A stretch of DNA of 8,019 nt from Gaiella sp051003695 (GCA_051003695.1 JBPCLB010000027.1:1-8019), one strand, 5' to 3'. Positions 1-5,308 are shown, counted from the first letter of the stretch. The notes: generated by a model from the letters alone, not told the origin. Numbers and translations: made by a program.

Positions 1-897
1 CCAGTAGGTGATTCCGGAGCCGTAGGGAAGGCAGCGTCCCGACGCGACGCGCGCCCGGGTCGCGAGTCGGGTGACGAGCTCGCGGGCGAGCCGCGACTTC
101 CCGATCCCGGCCGGGCCGACGATCGAGACGATGCCGCATCTGTCCTGACCGAGGAGACCGTCGATTGCCGAACGGATCCGCTCGAGTTCCGCCGCGCGAC
201 CGACGAGCGGAGCGTCGAGCCGGCGAGAATACGCGGGCGCCGTCGGATCGACGTGATCGAGCCTGAAGCGCCCGACGGGCTCCCGTTTGCCTTTCGGGCT
301 GAAGCGCTCACGAGGCCCGACCTTGACGGCCTCCTTGACGAGCGGATAGGTCGCCGTTCCGATCAGGACCTCGCCGGCTGCTGCCGCCTGCTCGAGGCGC
401 TTGGCGAGGTTCACGGCATCTCCCGTCACGAACGAGTCACCCGTCGCCGGGTCGCCGGCGACGACCTCGCCCGTATTGATGCCGACGCGGCACGCGAGCT
501 CGACGCCCCAGGTCTCGCGAAGCTCGGCGTTGAGCGGATCGAGGCGTCGCTGCATCGCCATCCCGGCGCGCACCGCGCGTAACGCGTCGTCCTCGTGTAC
601 GACCGGCACGCCGAACACGGCCATCACCTCGTCGCCGCGGAACCTCTCGACCGTCCCGCCGTGCTGCCGGACGACCTCGGCCATCGCCTGGGCGTACAGC
701 GACATCACCTTGCGCGTCGTCTCCGGGTCGGTCGCCTCGCCGAGTGCGGTCGAGCCAACGACGTCGCAGAAGAGGATCGTCACGAGCTTTCGTACTTCCA
801 TCCCCCTCTGTGTGCGACCCGAGAGCTCACTTCCGCACGCGCCGCAGAACCGTGCGCCTTGGTGGTTCGGCTCGCCACAACGGTCACAAGGGGTCAC
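1..897 (-). CDS. Zinc-ribbon / class III adenylate-guanylate cyclase / AAA ATPase signalling protein (C-terminus off window)
   Basis: I translated this from the complement: 299 residues are readable and the frame is still open at position 1. Residues 4-21 form a CxxC...CxxC zinc ribbon (C4, C7, C18, C21). Residues ~35-215 are a class III cyclase homology domain with metal-binding Asp45 (FCDVVGST) and Asp89 (RGDEVMAVFG), and transition-state Asn163 and Arg167 (GDAVNLAKR). Residues ~230-299 start an AAA/ORC-type ATPase (LVGRAAELE, then Walker A GPAGIGKS at 261-268). In this family the ATPase is usually followed by a long TPR-rich tail, so the full protein is probably around 1000 residues. The position usually held by the base-selecting Lys is Arg85, and the partner position appears to be Phe156, so ATP versus GTP use cannot be assigned. 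The GTG start at 897 is chosen because it directly precedes the zinc ribbon and follows a -10-like box. An internal ATG (codon 33) would lose the ribbon. It is transcribed divergently from ffh. Cytoplasmic signalling is inferred; the ligand is unknown. Confidence 0.88.
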   Translation of the reverse strand, partial: MTPCDRCGEPNHQGARFCGACGSELSGRTQRGMEVRKLVTILFCDVVGSTALGEATDPETTRKVMSLYAQAMAEVVRQHGGTVERFRGDEVMAVFGVPVVHEDDALRAVRAGMAMQRRLDPLNAELRETWGVELACRVGINTGEVVAGDPATGDSFVTGDAVNLAKRLEQAAAAGEVLIGTATYPLVKEAVKVGPRERFSPKGKREPVGRFRLDHVDPTAPAYSRRLDAPLVGRAAELERIRSAIDGLLGQDRCGIVSIVGPAGIGKSRLARELVTRLATRARVASGRCLPYGSGITYW

Positions 898-903
898 CGC
901 ACG

Positions 904-909
904 AGTGTA
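904..909 (-). promoter_or_regulatory. -10 box (TACACT) for a probable leaderless cyclase mRNA
   Basis: On the minus strand TACACT lies exactly 6 nt before the GTG at 897. This is the spacing expected when the start codon is itself the transcription start. No Shine-Dalgarno sequence is visible between them and no good -35 box at 16-18 nt. The function is inferred from position and from the same layout at four other genes in the window. Confidence 0.5.
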
Positions 910-1011
910 GGACGTCGGCGCCCCGGGGGAGAGCTCCGTCGTGCCGATTCCCGTCGGTTCCGAGCCGGCGCTGGCTGGCGATCGTCGCAGCCGTTTGACG
1001 GCGCTCGGGGG

Positions 1012-1017
1012 TAGGCT
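1012..1017 (+). promoter_or_regulatory. -10 box (TAGGCT) for ffh
   Basis: TAGGCT ends 8 nt before the ffh GTG at 1026, and there is no Shine-Dalgarno sequence in between. A TTGACG at 995-1000 matches a -35 hexamer well, but the 11-nt spacer is too short for a normal promoter, so it may be coincidental. The mRNA is likely leaderless or has a 1-2 nt leader. The site sits in the 128-bp spacer shared with the divergent cyclase gene. Confidence 0.4.
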
Positions 1018-1025
1018 TCTCGGCC

Positions 1026-2369
1026 GTGTTCGACACGCTCGCAGGGAGGCTGCAGGACGCACTCGGAGAGATCGGGCGCAAGACACGTCTCGACGAGCAG
1101 ACCGTCACGCGTGCGACCCGAGAGATCCGGCTCGCGCTGCTCGAAGCCGACGTCGATTTCGAAGTCGTGCGCGACCTCGTCGTCCGCATCCGCGAGCGGG
1201 CGCTCGGCGAGGACGTGCTGAAGGGGCTCGAGCCGGGTCAGCAGGTCGTGAAGATCGTGCACGAGGAGCTGACGGAGTTGATGGGCGCCTCGGACGCGCG
1301 ACTCGCGTTCGGTCGCGCGCCCACGGTGGTGTTGATGACCGGTCTCCAAGGCTCGGGCAAGACGACGACGTCGGCAAAGCTCGCCCTCTGGCTGCGCAAG
1401 CACGAGCAAAAGAAGGCGGGTCTCGTGGCTGCCGACCTGCAGCGTCCGGCCGCGATCGAGCAGCTCGAACAGCTCGGGCGGCAGCTTCAGTTGCCCGTCT
1501 ATCGGACGGAGACTGCGGACCCGGTGGAGGCGGCGCGTGCCGGGCTCGAGCGGGCGACCGCGGACGGCTGCGACGTCGTGATCGTCGACACCGCAGGCCG
1601 GTTGCAGATCGACGAGGCGTTGATGGCAGAGCTGGCACGCGTGCGGGACGCGGTCAAGCCGCTCAACGTGCTCCTCGTGCTCGACGCGATGACAGGGCAG
1701 GCGGCGGTGGACGTCGCGCGCGCGTTCCAGGAGCGGATCGCGTTCGACGGCATCGTGCTGACCAAGCTCGACGGCGACGCGCGCGGCGGCGCGGCTCTGT
1801 CGGTCAAGGCAATCACCGGTAAGCCCGTCAAGTTCGCCTCGGTCGGCGAGAAGCTCGACCAGCTCGAGCTCTTCCACCCCGAGCGAATGGCGTCGCGCAT
1901 CCTCGGGATGGGTGACGTCCTGACGCTGATCGAGAAGGCCGAGCAGGCAGTCGCGGAGGATGACCAGGCAGCAGTGGAGGCGCGCATGCGCGCCGGTCAG
2001 TTCACGTTCGACGATTTTCTCGCCTCGAGCCGCATGCTCAAGAAGATGGGCCCGCTGCAGGGCGTGATGAAGCTGATCCCGGGCCTTGGCCGTCAGCTCG
2101 ATGGGGTCGACATCGACGATCGGCAGATGGCGCGGGTCGAGGCGATCGTGCTCTCGATGACGCCGCGTGAGCGCAGCACGCCTCACGTGATCAACGGTCC
2201 GCGCCGGCGGCGGATCGCCGCGGGCAGCGGGACGTCGATCGAGGAGGTCAACCGTCTGCTGCAAGCGCGCAAGCAGATGGAGAAGCTGATGCGCCAGATG
2301 GGCAAGGGCAAGCTGCCGACGCTTCCGCCGGAGCTGACGGGCGCTCCGCGTGCGCGCGGCCGCCGCTAG
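1026..2369 (+). CDS. ffh: Signal recognition particle GTPase Ffh
   Basis: Ffh binds 4.5S/SRP RNA and signal sequences of nascent membrane proteins and delivers ribosomes to FtsY at the membrane. The 447-residue product has the full family layout. The N domain is at ~1-95. The G domain is at ~97-295, with P-loop GLQGSGKTT (106-114), ADLQRPAA (136-143), DTAGR (188-192), TKLDGDARGG (246-255) and GMGD (294-297). The M domain is at ~325-430, with RMLKKMGPLQGVMKLIPG and the RNA-binding SMTPRER...INGPRRRRIAAGSG segment (377-402). Length is normal for bacteria. The GTG start is supported by the canonical MFDTLAGRLQ N-terminus and the adjoining -10 box. It heads the plus-strand housekeeping block, 64 nt before rpsP. 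The Met-rich C-terminal tail seen in some homologues is short and basic here (ending PRARGRR). Confidence 0.97.
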   Translation: MFDTLAGRLQDALGEIGRKTRLDEQTVTRATREIRLALLEADVDFEVVRDLVVRIRERALGEDVLKGLEPGQQVVKIVHEELTELMGASDARLAFGRAPTVVLMTGLQGSGKTTTSAKLALWLRKHEQKKAGLVAADLQRPAAIEQLEQLGRQLQLPVYRTETADPVEAARAGLERATADGCDVVIVDTAGRLQIDEALMAELARVRDAVKPLNVLLVLDAMTGQAAVDVARAFQERIAFDGIVLTKLDGDARGGAALSVKAITGKPVKFASVGEKLDQLELFHPERMASRILGMGDVLTLIEKAEQAVAEDDQAAVEARMRAGQFTFDDFLASSRMLKKMGPLQGVMKLIPGLGRQLDGVDIDDRQMARVEAIVLSMTPRERSTPHVINGPRRRRIAAGSGTSIEEVNRLLQARKQMEKLMRQMGKGKLPTLPPELTGAPRARGRR

Positions 2370-2387
2370 CCTTCACGCTCCAGCTAG

Positions 2388-2421
2388 GTGGCTCGCGCAG
2401 CGAGGCACCCCGACAAAGGGG
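2388..2421 (+). repeat. Two abutting hairpins in the ffh-rpsP spacer
   Basis: Positions 2388-2408 fold as GTG-g-CTCGC / GCGAG-g-CAC around a GCA loop (8 pairs, one mismatch). Positions 2408-2421 pair CCCC with GGGG around GACAAA, so the two share base 2408. They end just ahead of the rpsP ribosome binding site and could shape its accessibility. The 12-mer GCTCGCGCAGCG (2391-2402) recurs exactly at 2761-2772. Whether this is a leader structure or a REP-like element is not decidable here. Confidence 0.5.
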
Positions 2422-2433
2422 TACGAAGGACAC

Positions 2434-2691
2434 ATGGCCGTACGAATGAGATTGACCCGCGTCGGGTCGAAGAAGAACCCGATCTACCGGGTCGTCGTCG
2501 CCGACTCGCGCTCACCCCGCGACGGCCGGTTCATCGAGATCGTCGGGCGCTACAACCCGCAGACTGACCCGTCGACGATCGAGCTCGACAAGGACAAGGT
2601 CGAGTCCTGGCTCGGCAAGGGCGCGCAACCGTCCGATCCCGTGGCGAAGCTGATCAAGGTCGCATTTCCCGACGGAGTCGGGAAACGCTAG
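2434..2691 (+). CDS. rpsP: 30S ribosomal protein S16
   Basis: S16 is a small-subunit assembly protein that binds 16S rRNA early. The 85-residue product begins MAVRMRLTRVGSKKNPIYRV and contains the family signature RVVVADSRSPRDGRFIEIVGRYNPQT, followed by a C-terminal region that sets out the conserved VESWLGKGAQPSDPV turn. Length is typical. The ATG at 2434 is chosen over an upstream in-frame start at 2350 because the family begins here and GAAGGA lies at 2425-2430, only 3 nt from the ATG, which is somewhat close. This is one of the few clear Shine-Dalgarno sites in the window. It lies between ffh and the khpA-like gene, as in many bacteria. Confidence 0.97.
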   Translation: MAVRMRLTRVGSKKNPIYRVVVADSRSPRDGRFIEIVGRYNPQTDPSTIELDKDKVESWLGKGAQPSDPVAKLIKVAFPDGVGKR

Positions 2692-2702
2692 TAGGACATC
2701 GT

Positions 2703-2736
2703 GAAGATCCTCCGGATCTTCTCCCTTTCTTTCCTC
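2703..2736 (+). terminator. Hairpin plus pyrimidine tract after rpsP (terminator/attenuator candidate)
   Basis: GAAGATCC (2703-2710) and GGATCTTC (2714-2721) form a perfect 8-bp stem with a TCC loop, starting 11 nt after the rpsP stop. A pyrimidine-only run follows (2719-2736), rich in T but broken by C. It resembles an intrinsic terminator with an imperfect U-tract, so partial termination between rpsP and khpA is plausible. It could equally be an RNA-processing or REP-like element. Confidence 0.45.
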
Positions 2737-2763
2737 AGCACTTCGCGCGCAGCGCAAAGTGCT
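2737..2763 (+). repeat. Long inverted repeat just upstream of khpA-like gene
   Basis: AGCACTT / AAGTGCT form a 7-bp outer stem. After a single C-A mismatch, an inner GCGC / GCGC stem closes on a GCA loop, giving 11 pairs over 27 nt. It immediately follows the pyrimidine tract of the preceding hairpin and ends 17 nt before the ATG at 2781. A similar element beginning AGCACTTT lies before rplS (5271-5299). Confidence 0.55.
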
Positions 2764-2780
2764 CGCGCAGCGTGAACGGC

Positions 2781-3008
2781 ATGGAGGAGCTCCTGACCTG
2801 GATCGTACGCGGCCTGGTCGACGAGCCCGATGCGGTTCGTATCGAGCGAATCGACGCCGCCGACGTGACGGTCCTGCGCCTGCACGTCGCCTCGGGGGAC
2901 GTCGGCAAGGTGATCGGGCGTCACGGACGGCTCGCGCGTGCGCTGCGCACCGTCGCTCGCTCGACCGGGGCCCGATCACAGCGCACCATGCTCGAAATCG
3001 CGGAGTAG
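2781..3008 (+). CDS. khpA: KH-domain RNA-binding protein, KhpA/YlqC family
   Basis: A 75-residue single type II KH domain protein. The family binds RNA, and with KhpB affects cell-wall growth and sRNA biology in Gram-positives. The product starts MEELLTWIVRGLVDEPDAV, has a central beta region, and carries the GxxG loop GRHG at residues 46-49 within GKVIGRHGRLARALRTV. It ends TMLEIAE. Length matches the family (75-80). The ATG at 2781 is chosen because the family normally starts at this MEEL-like helix. A GTG at 2772 adds three residues and cannot be excluded, since neither start has a Shine-Dalgarno sequence. The stop lies 7 nt before rimM, so co-translation is likely. The position between rpsP and rimM is the usual one for this gene. 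Confidence 0.92.
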   Translation: MEELLTWIVRGLVDEPDAVRIERIDAADVTVLRLHVASGDVGKVIGRHGRLARALRTVARSTGARSQRTMLEIAE

Positions 3009-3015
3009 CGGGGCG

Positions 3016-3492
3016 TTGGAAGCCGGAGAGCGGCGCGTACCCATCGGCCGGGTCGGGCGGCTCCACGGGCTGGACGGGGCCTTCATCGTCGAGCGGGCGA
3101 GCGACGACGAGGATCGCTGGGTCGTCGGTGCGCGTCTCCTCGTCGACGGAGTTCCCGCGGAAATCGTCACCGTCCGCAGGGTCGGAGGCGGGAAGCGAGC
3201 AATCGCGCTCGATCGGCCGGCACCTCGCGGTGCCGAGCTGACCGTGCCCCGTTCCGAGCTGCCGGTTCCGAGCGAGGACGAGTACTACGTGTTCGAGCTC
3301 ATCGGCCTGCATGTCGAGGACGAGCAAGGCGAGCGGGTCGGAGTCGTCGCCGAGGTCCACACCGGAATCGCAAACGACAACCTCGAGCTCGACGACGGCA
3401 CCCTCTTCCCGCTGATCGAGGACGCGATCCTCTCGATCGACCTCCAGGCGGGACGGGTCGTTGTCTCGCGAGACTTCCTCGCGCCGCCGTAG
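3016..3492 (+). CDS. rimM: Ribosome maturation factor RimM
   Basis: RimM helps assemble the 30S head domain through binding of S19. The 158-residue product has the N-terminal RimM beta-barrel (~8-85) opening with VPIGRVGRLHGLDGAF. It is followed by a PRC-barrel (~87-155) with DEYYVFELIGLHVEDEQGERVG...IANDNLEL...FPLIEDAILSIDLQAGRVVVS. The usual DLIG motif reads ELIG here, a mild change. The start is TTG at 3016. No ATG or GTG lies between it and the core domain, and extending upstream to an in-frame GTG at 2938 would run far into khpA. A weak G-rich stretch (GCGGGG, 3009-3014) is the only possible ribosome-binding signal. Length is slightly below the usual 165-180. Confidence 0.93.
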   Translation: MEAGERRVPIGRVGRLHGLDGAFIVERASDDEDRWVVGARLLVDGVPAEIVTVRRVGGGKRAIALDRPAPRGAELTVPRSELPVPSEDEYYVFELIGLHVEDEQGERVGVVAEVHTGIANDNLELDDGTLFPLIEDAILSIDLQAGRVVVSRDFLAPP

Positions 3493-3511
3493 GGATCAGT
3501 CCGTCAACCCC

Positions 3512-3558
3512 GAAGGAGGTACGTACGATTTTCCAGGCGGGCGTAGCCTGCCTCCTTC
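3512..3558 (+). repeat. Nested inverted repeat in the rimM-trmD spacer
   Basis: GAAGGAGG (3512-3519) pairs with CCTCCTTC (3551-3558). Inside it CAGGC (3534-3538) pairs with GCCTG (3546-3550), stacking directly on the outer right arm and leaving a 14-nt bulge (3520-3533). The left arm is a perfect Shine-Dalgarno-like sequence but no normal start codon follows at usable distance. The structure starts 20 nt after the rimM stop, without a U-tract. Confidence 0.5.
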
Positions 3559-3597
3559 AGCCAGCCTGCTCTAGGCGGCGTAGCCAGCCGGCTTCAG
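3540..3597 (+). repeat. Imperfect 21-bp direct repeat, two copies
   Basis: Copy 1 occupies 3540-3560 and copy 2 3577-3597. They agree at 18 of 21 positions, both opening GGCGTAGCC and ending CTTCAG. The start-to-start distance is 37 nt. Each copy overlaps one arm of the local palindromes. They lie in the longest gene-free stretch between housekeeping genes in the window (3493-3714). Confidence 0.6.
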
Positions 3598-3617
3598 GGG
3601 TGTGCCGCCGAAGGCGG
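3574..3617 (+). repeat. Competing hairpins in the rimM-trmD spacer
   Basis: GGCGGC (3574-3579) can pair with GCCGCC (3604-3609), enclosing the self-complementary AGCCGGCT (3586-3593). Alternatively CCGCC (3605-3609) closes a tight hairpin with GGCGG (3613-3617) over GAA. The two folds use the same bases, so they exclude each other. This could be a leader switch if transcripts read through from rimM, or simply a palindromic repeat. Confidence 0.4.
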
Positions 3618-3680
3618 GATACTTTGCGCACGCTGACCCTCGACCGGTGTATATCCCGCCGCGCGTGCAGACCGCTGTTC

Positions 3681-3708
3681 TTGCCTGCGCCGCAGCCACG
3701 GCTACCCT
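3681..3708 (+). promoter_or_regulatory. Promoter for trmD (-35 TTGCCT, -10 TACCCT), leaderless
   Basis: TTGCCT at 3681-3686 and TACCCT at 3703-3708 are 16 nt apart. TACCCT ends exactly 6 nt before the GTG of trmD at 3715, so transcription would begin at the start codon. No Shine-Dalgarno sequence is present. This is the best-formed -35/-10 pair in the window and implies trmD-lepB can be expressed independently of the upstream ribosomal genes. Confidence 0.55.
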
Positions 3709-3714
3709 GGCCCG

Positions 3715-4371
3715 GTGCGGCTCGACGTCTTCACACAGGTCCCTCATGCGTTCGCGTGGCTCACCGAGCAGAAACCGCTCGCGACGGTGCTCGGTCGCGA
3801 GCTCGAGTTGCGCCTGTTCAACTATCGAGCCACGACCCCGCTCCGGGCCGGGCAGGTCGACGACGAGCCCTACGGTGGGGGCGCGGGCATGGTGCTGCGC
3901 GTGGACGTCGTGGCAGCTGCGCTCGACGCCGCATACGGCGCAGTGCGACCCGAGCGGGTGGTGGCGCTGACACCCCAGGGGCGCCAACTCGACCAGTCAC
4001 TCGTCGAGGAGCTCGCCGCAGCCCCCTCTCTCGCCGTGCTCTCGTCCAGATCCGAGGGCTTCGACGACCGGATCGTCGAGCACCTCTGCAGCGACGCGAT
4101 CTCGATCGGCCCGTATGTGCTGTCGGGCGGCGAGTTGCCCGCGATGGTGCTACTCGACGCGGTCGCCCGCCGCCTCCCGGGTGCCCTTGCAGACGGCTCC
4201 GGCGAGCAAGAATCGTTCTCCGCTGCGCTCGCGGGTGGACTCGAGTATCCGCACTTCACCCGACCCCCGGACTTCCGCGGCTGGCAGGTGCCCGCCGTGC
4301 TGCGCTCCGGCGACCACGCACGCATCGACGAGTGGCGGCTCGAGCAGAGCCGGGTCCGGAGTGTGCGTTGA
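3715..4371 (+). CDS. trmD: tRNA (guanine-N1-)-methyltransferase TrmD (divergent)
   Basis: TrmD methylates G37 of tRNAs from S-adenosylmethionine and prevents +1 frameshifting. The 218-residue product shows the SPOUT trefoil-knot pattern: MRLDVFTQVP start, QVDDEPYGGGAGMVL (47-61), LTPQGR (85-90), the knot segment SSRSEGFDDRIVEHL (110-124), SIGPYVLSGGELPAM (130-144), ESFSAAL...EYPHFTRP (166-184), and VPAVLRSGDHARIDEWRLEQS in the C-terminal helical domain. It departs from the consensus: GRYEG reads SRSEG (111-115), SIGDYV reads SIGPYV, and the catalytic Asp of the EDSF motif aligns with Glu166. The protein is shorter than the usual 230-250. The GTG start is fixed by the canonical N-terminus and the -10 box 6 nt upstream. 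The TGA overlaps the lepB start. Identity as TrmD is secure; full activity is less certain. Confidence 0.93.
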   Translation: MRLDVFTQVPHAFAWLTEQKPLATVLGRELELRLFNYRATTPLRAGQVDDEPYGGGAGMVLRVDVVAAALDAAYGAVRPERVVALTPQGRQLDQSLVEELAAAPSLAVLSSRSEGFDDRIVEHLCSDAISIGPYVLSGGELPAMVLLDAVARRLPGALADGSGEQESFSAALAGGLEYPHFTRPPDFRGWQVPAVLRSGDHARIDEWRLEQSRVRSVR

Positions 4372-5216
4372 CGGAGCCAGATCTCGGCCGTCGTCCCGGC
4401 GACGAGAAACCGGACGACCGAGCTGCAGTCCCGGAGGGAAGCGACGCGACGACGCGGCCCGATCCGCTCGGGTGGCCGCCCCGCCAGGCCGATCGGGATG
4501 CCTGGGAGTCGGACGAGCGCCCGCGTGCGTGGACTCCACCGCCTGTGCCGCCAGAGCCTACGCCGCGTGAGCCGCGGCGTCCGCCGTTCCAATCGCGCAA
4601 CCCGGTCGATCGGCTCACCCGTGGCCTGCCGGACGGCCTGCGCGTCACGATCGACTGGATCGTCACGATTGTCGGAGCCGTCGCGATCGTGCTCCTCGTC
4701 AAGGCGTACGTGATCAACCCGTATCGGATCCCTTCGTCGTCGATGGAGCCGACGCTGCACTGTGCGCAGCCGGCCTCCGGCTGCGAGGCGAGATTTTCCG
4801 ACCGCGTGCTCGCAAATCGCTTCATCTACCACCTCCGCGATCCACGTCGAGGCGAGATCGTCGTCTTCGAGACACCACCGGAGGCGCAGATCAAGTGCGG
4901 CGCGGGGGGAACGTTCGTCAAGCGCTTGATGGGACTGCCCGGCGAGACGATCGAAGTGCGATCGGTGCGCGGCGAAGGGGTCGTCTTCATCAACGGGAAG
5001 CGGCTGACCGAGTCGTACATCCCCTCCGAACGGCGATCGCTCTCGAGCTACGACCCGTTCGGCCCCAAGAAGGTGCCTCCGGGCCAGTTCTTCATGATGG
5101 GCGACAACCGCACTCAGTCCTGCGACTCTCGCATCTGGGGGGCGGTGCCACGCGACAATCTGATCGGCAAGGTGTTCGCGACGTACTGGCCGCCGACCCG
5201 CATTTCGCTGAAATGA
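4368..5216 (+). CDS. lepB: Signal peptidase I
   Basis: A membrane serine protease that removes signal peptides from Sec- and Tat-exported proteins. The 282-residue product has a Pro/Arg/Asp-rich cytoplasmic N-terminal extension (1-~90), one transmembrane helix (~93-113, IDWIVTIVGAVAIVLLV), then the S26 catalytic domain. Nucleophile Ser125 lies in SSSMEPT, the general base Lys185 in FVKRLMGLPGE, and box E is GDNRTQSCDSRIWG (245-258). Four cysteines sit on the outer side (132, 139, 177, 252). The start is TTG at 4368, overlapping the trmD stop as TTGA, with GGAG at 4358-4361 six nt upstream. No ATG or GTG lies in frame before the membrane helix, and upstream codons are trmD sequence. Expression is therefore translationally coupled to trmD. 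It sits between trmD and rplS. Confidence 0.94.
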   Translation: MTEPDLGRRPGDEKPDDRAAVPEGSDATTRPDPLGWPPRQADRDAWESDERPRAWTPPPVPPEPTPREPRRPPFQSRNPVDRLTRGLPDGLRVTIDWIVTIVGAVAIVLLVKAYVINPYRIPSSSMEPTLHCAQPASGCEARFSDRVLANRFIYHLRDPRRGEIVVFETPPEAQIKCGAGGTFVKRLMGLPGETIEVRSVRGEGVVFINGKRLTESYIPSERRSLSSYDPFGPKKVPPGQFFMMGDNRTQSCDSRIWGAVPRDNLIGKVFATYWPPTRISLK

Positions 5217-5223
5217 TCTGCGA

Positions 5224-5251
5224 GCGTGTATGCCGCTGGCGCGGCACACGC
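5224..5251 (+). repeat. Hairpin after lepB
   Basis: GCGTGT (5224-5229) pairs with ACACGC (5246-5251) and GCCGC (5232-5236) with GCGGC (5241-5245) around TGGC, leaving a 2-nt AT bulge: 11 pairs in all. It begins 8 nt after the lepB stop and lacks a following T-run, so it would be a weak or factor-dependent terminator, a 3'-end stabiliser, or a REP-like element. Confidence 0.5.
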
Positions 5252-5271
5252 GGTACGCCAGGCTCTGCCTA

Positions 5272-5299
5272 GCACTTTCGGCGCGTGCGCCGAGAGTGC
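5272..5299 (+). repeat. Strong GC-rich hairpin upstream of rplS
   Basis: GCACTTTCGGCG (5272-5283) pairs with CGCCGAGAGTGC (5288-5299) over a CGTG loop: 12 pairs including one T-G wobble. It resembles the palindrome before khpA (2737-2763), since both begin AGCACTT. The TATCAT box at 5303-5308 lies directly downstream, so the hairpin may end lepB transcripts rather than belong to the rplS leader. The two readings cannot be separated by eye. Confidence 0.55.
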
Positions 5300-5302
5300 C
5301 GG

Positions 5303-5308
5303 TATCAT
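5303..5308 (+). promoter_or_regulatory. -10 box (TATCAT) candidate for rplS
   Basis: TATCAT is a good TANNNT match ending 30 nt before the rplS ATG, predicting a leader of roughly 24 nt that includes a GGCCGCCGGCC palindrome (5317-5327). No -35 match is visible at 16-18 nt because the strong hairpin occupies that position. It is supported only by the motif and by its place between a hairpin and a gene start. Confidence 0.35.

Noticed and set aside
995..1000. TTGACG as the ffh -35 box
   Set aside because: It is a good hexamer but only 11 nt from the -10 box; I mention it without calling a full promoter.
253..1014. Plus-strand open frames across the cyclase region
   Set aside because: The minus strand here encodes a continuous zinc ribbon, cyclase and Walker A domain; the plus frames are its shadows.
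894..2264. A 456-codon open frame antisense to ffh
   Set aside because: It mirrors ffh, has a low-complexity Arg/His/Leu/Asp composition and no recognisable domain; in high-GC DNA the antisense frame of a real gene is often open.
3600..4367. Long N-terminal extension of lepB reading back through trmD
   Set aside because: This part is Arg/Pro/Ala-rich out-of-frame trmD sequence; a TTG with a Shine-Dalgarno site at the trmD stop is a better start.
3870..5249. A 459-codon open frame antisense to trmD and lepB
   Set aside because: Composition is Arg/Ser/Ala-rich with no domain, and it covers two well-supported genes on the other strand.
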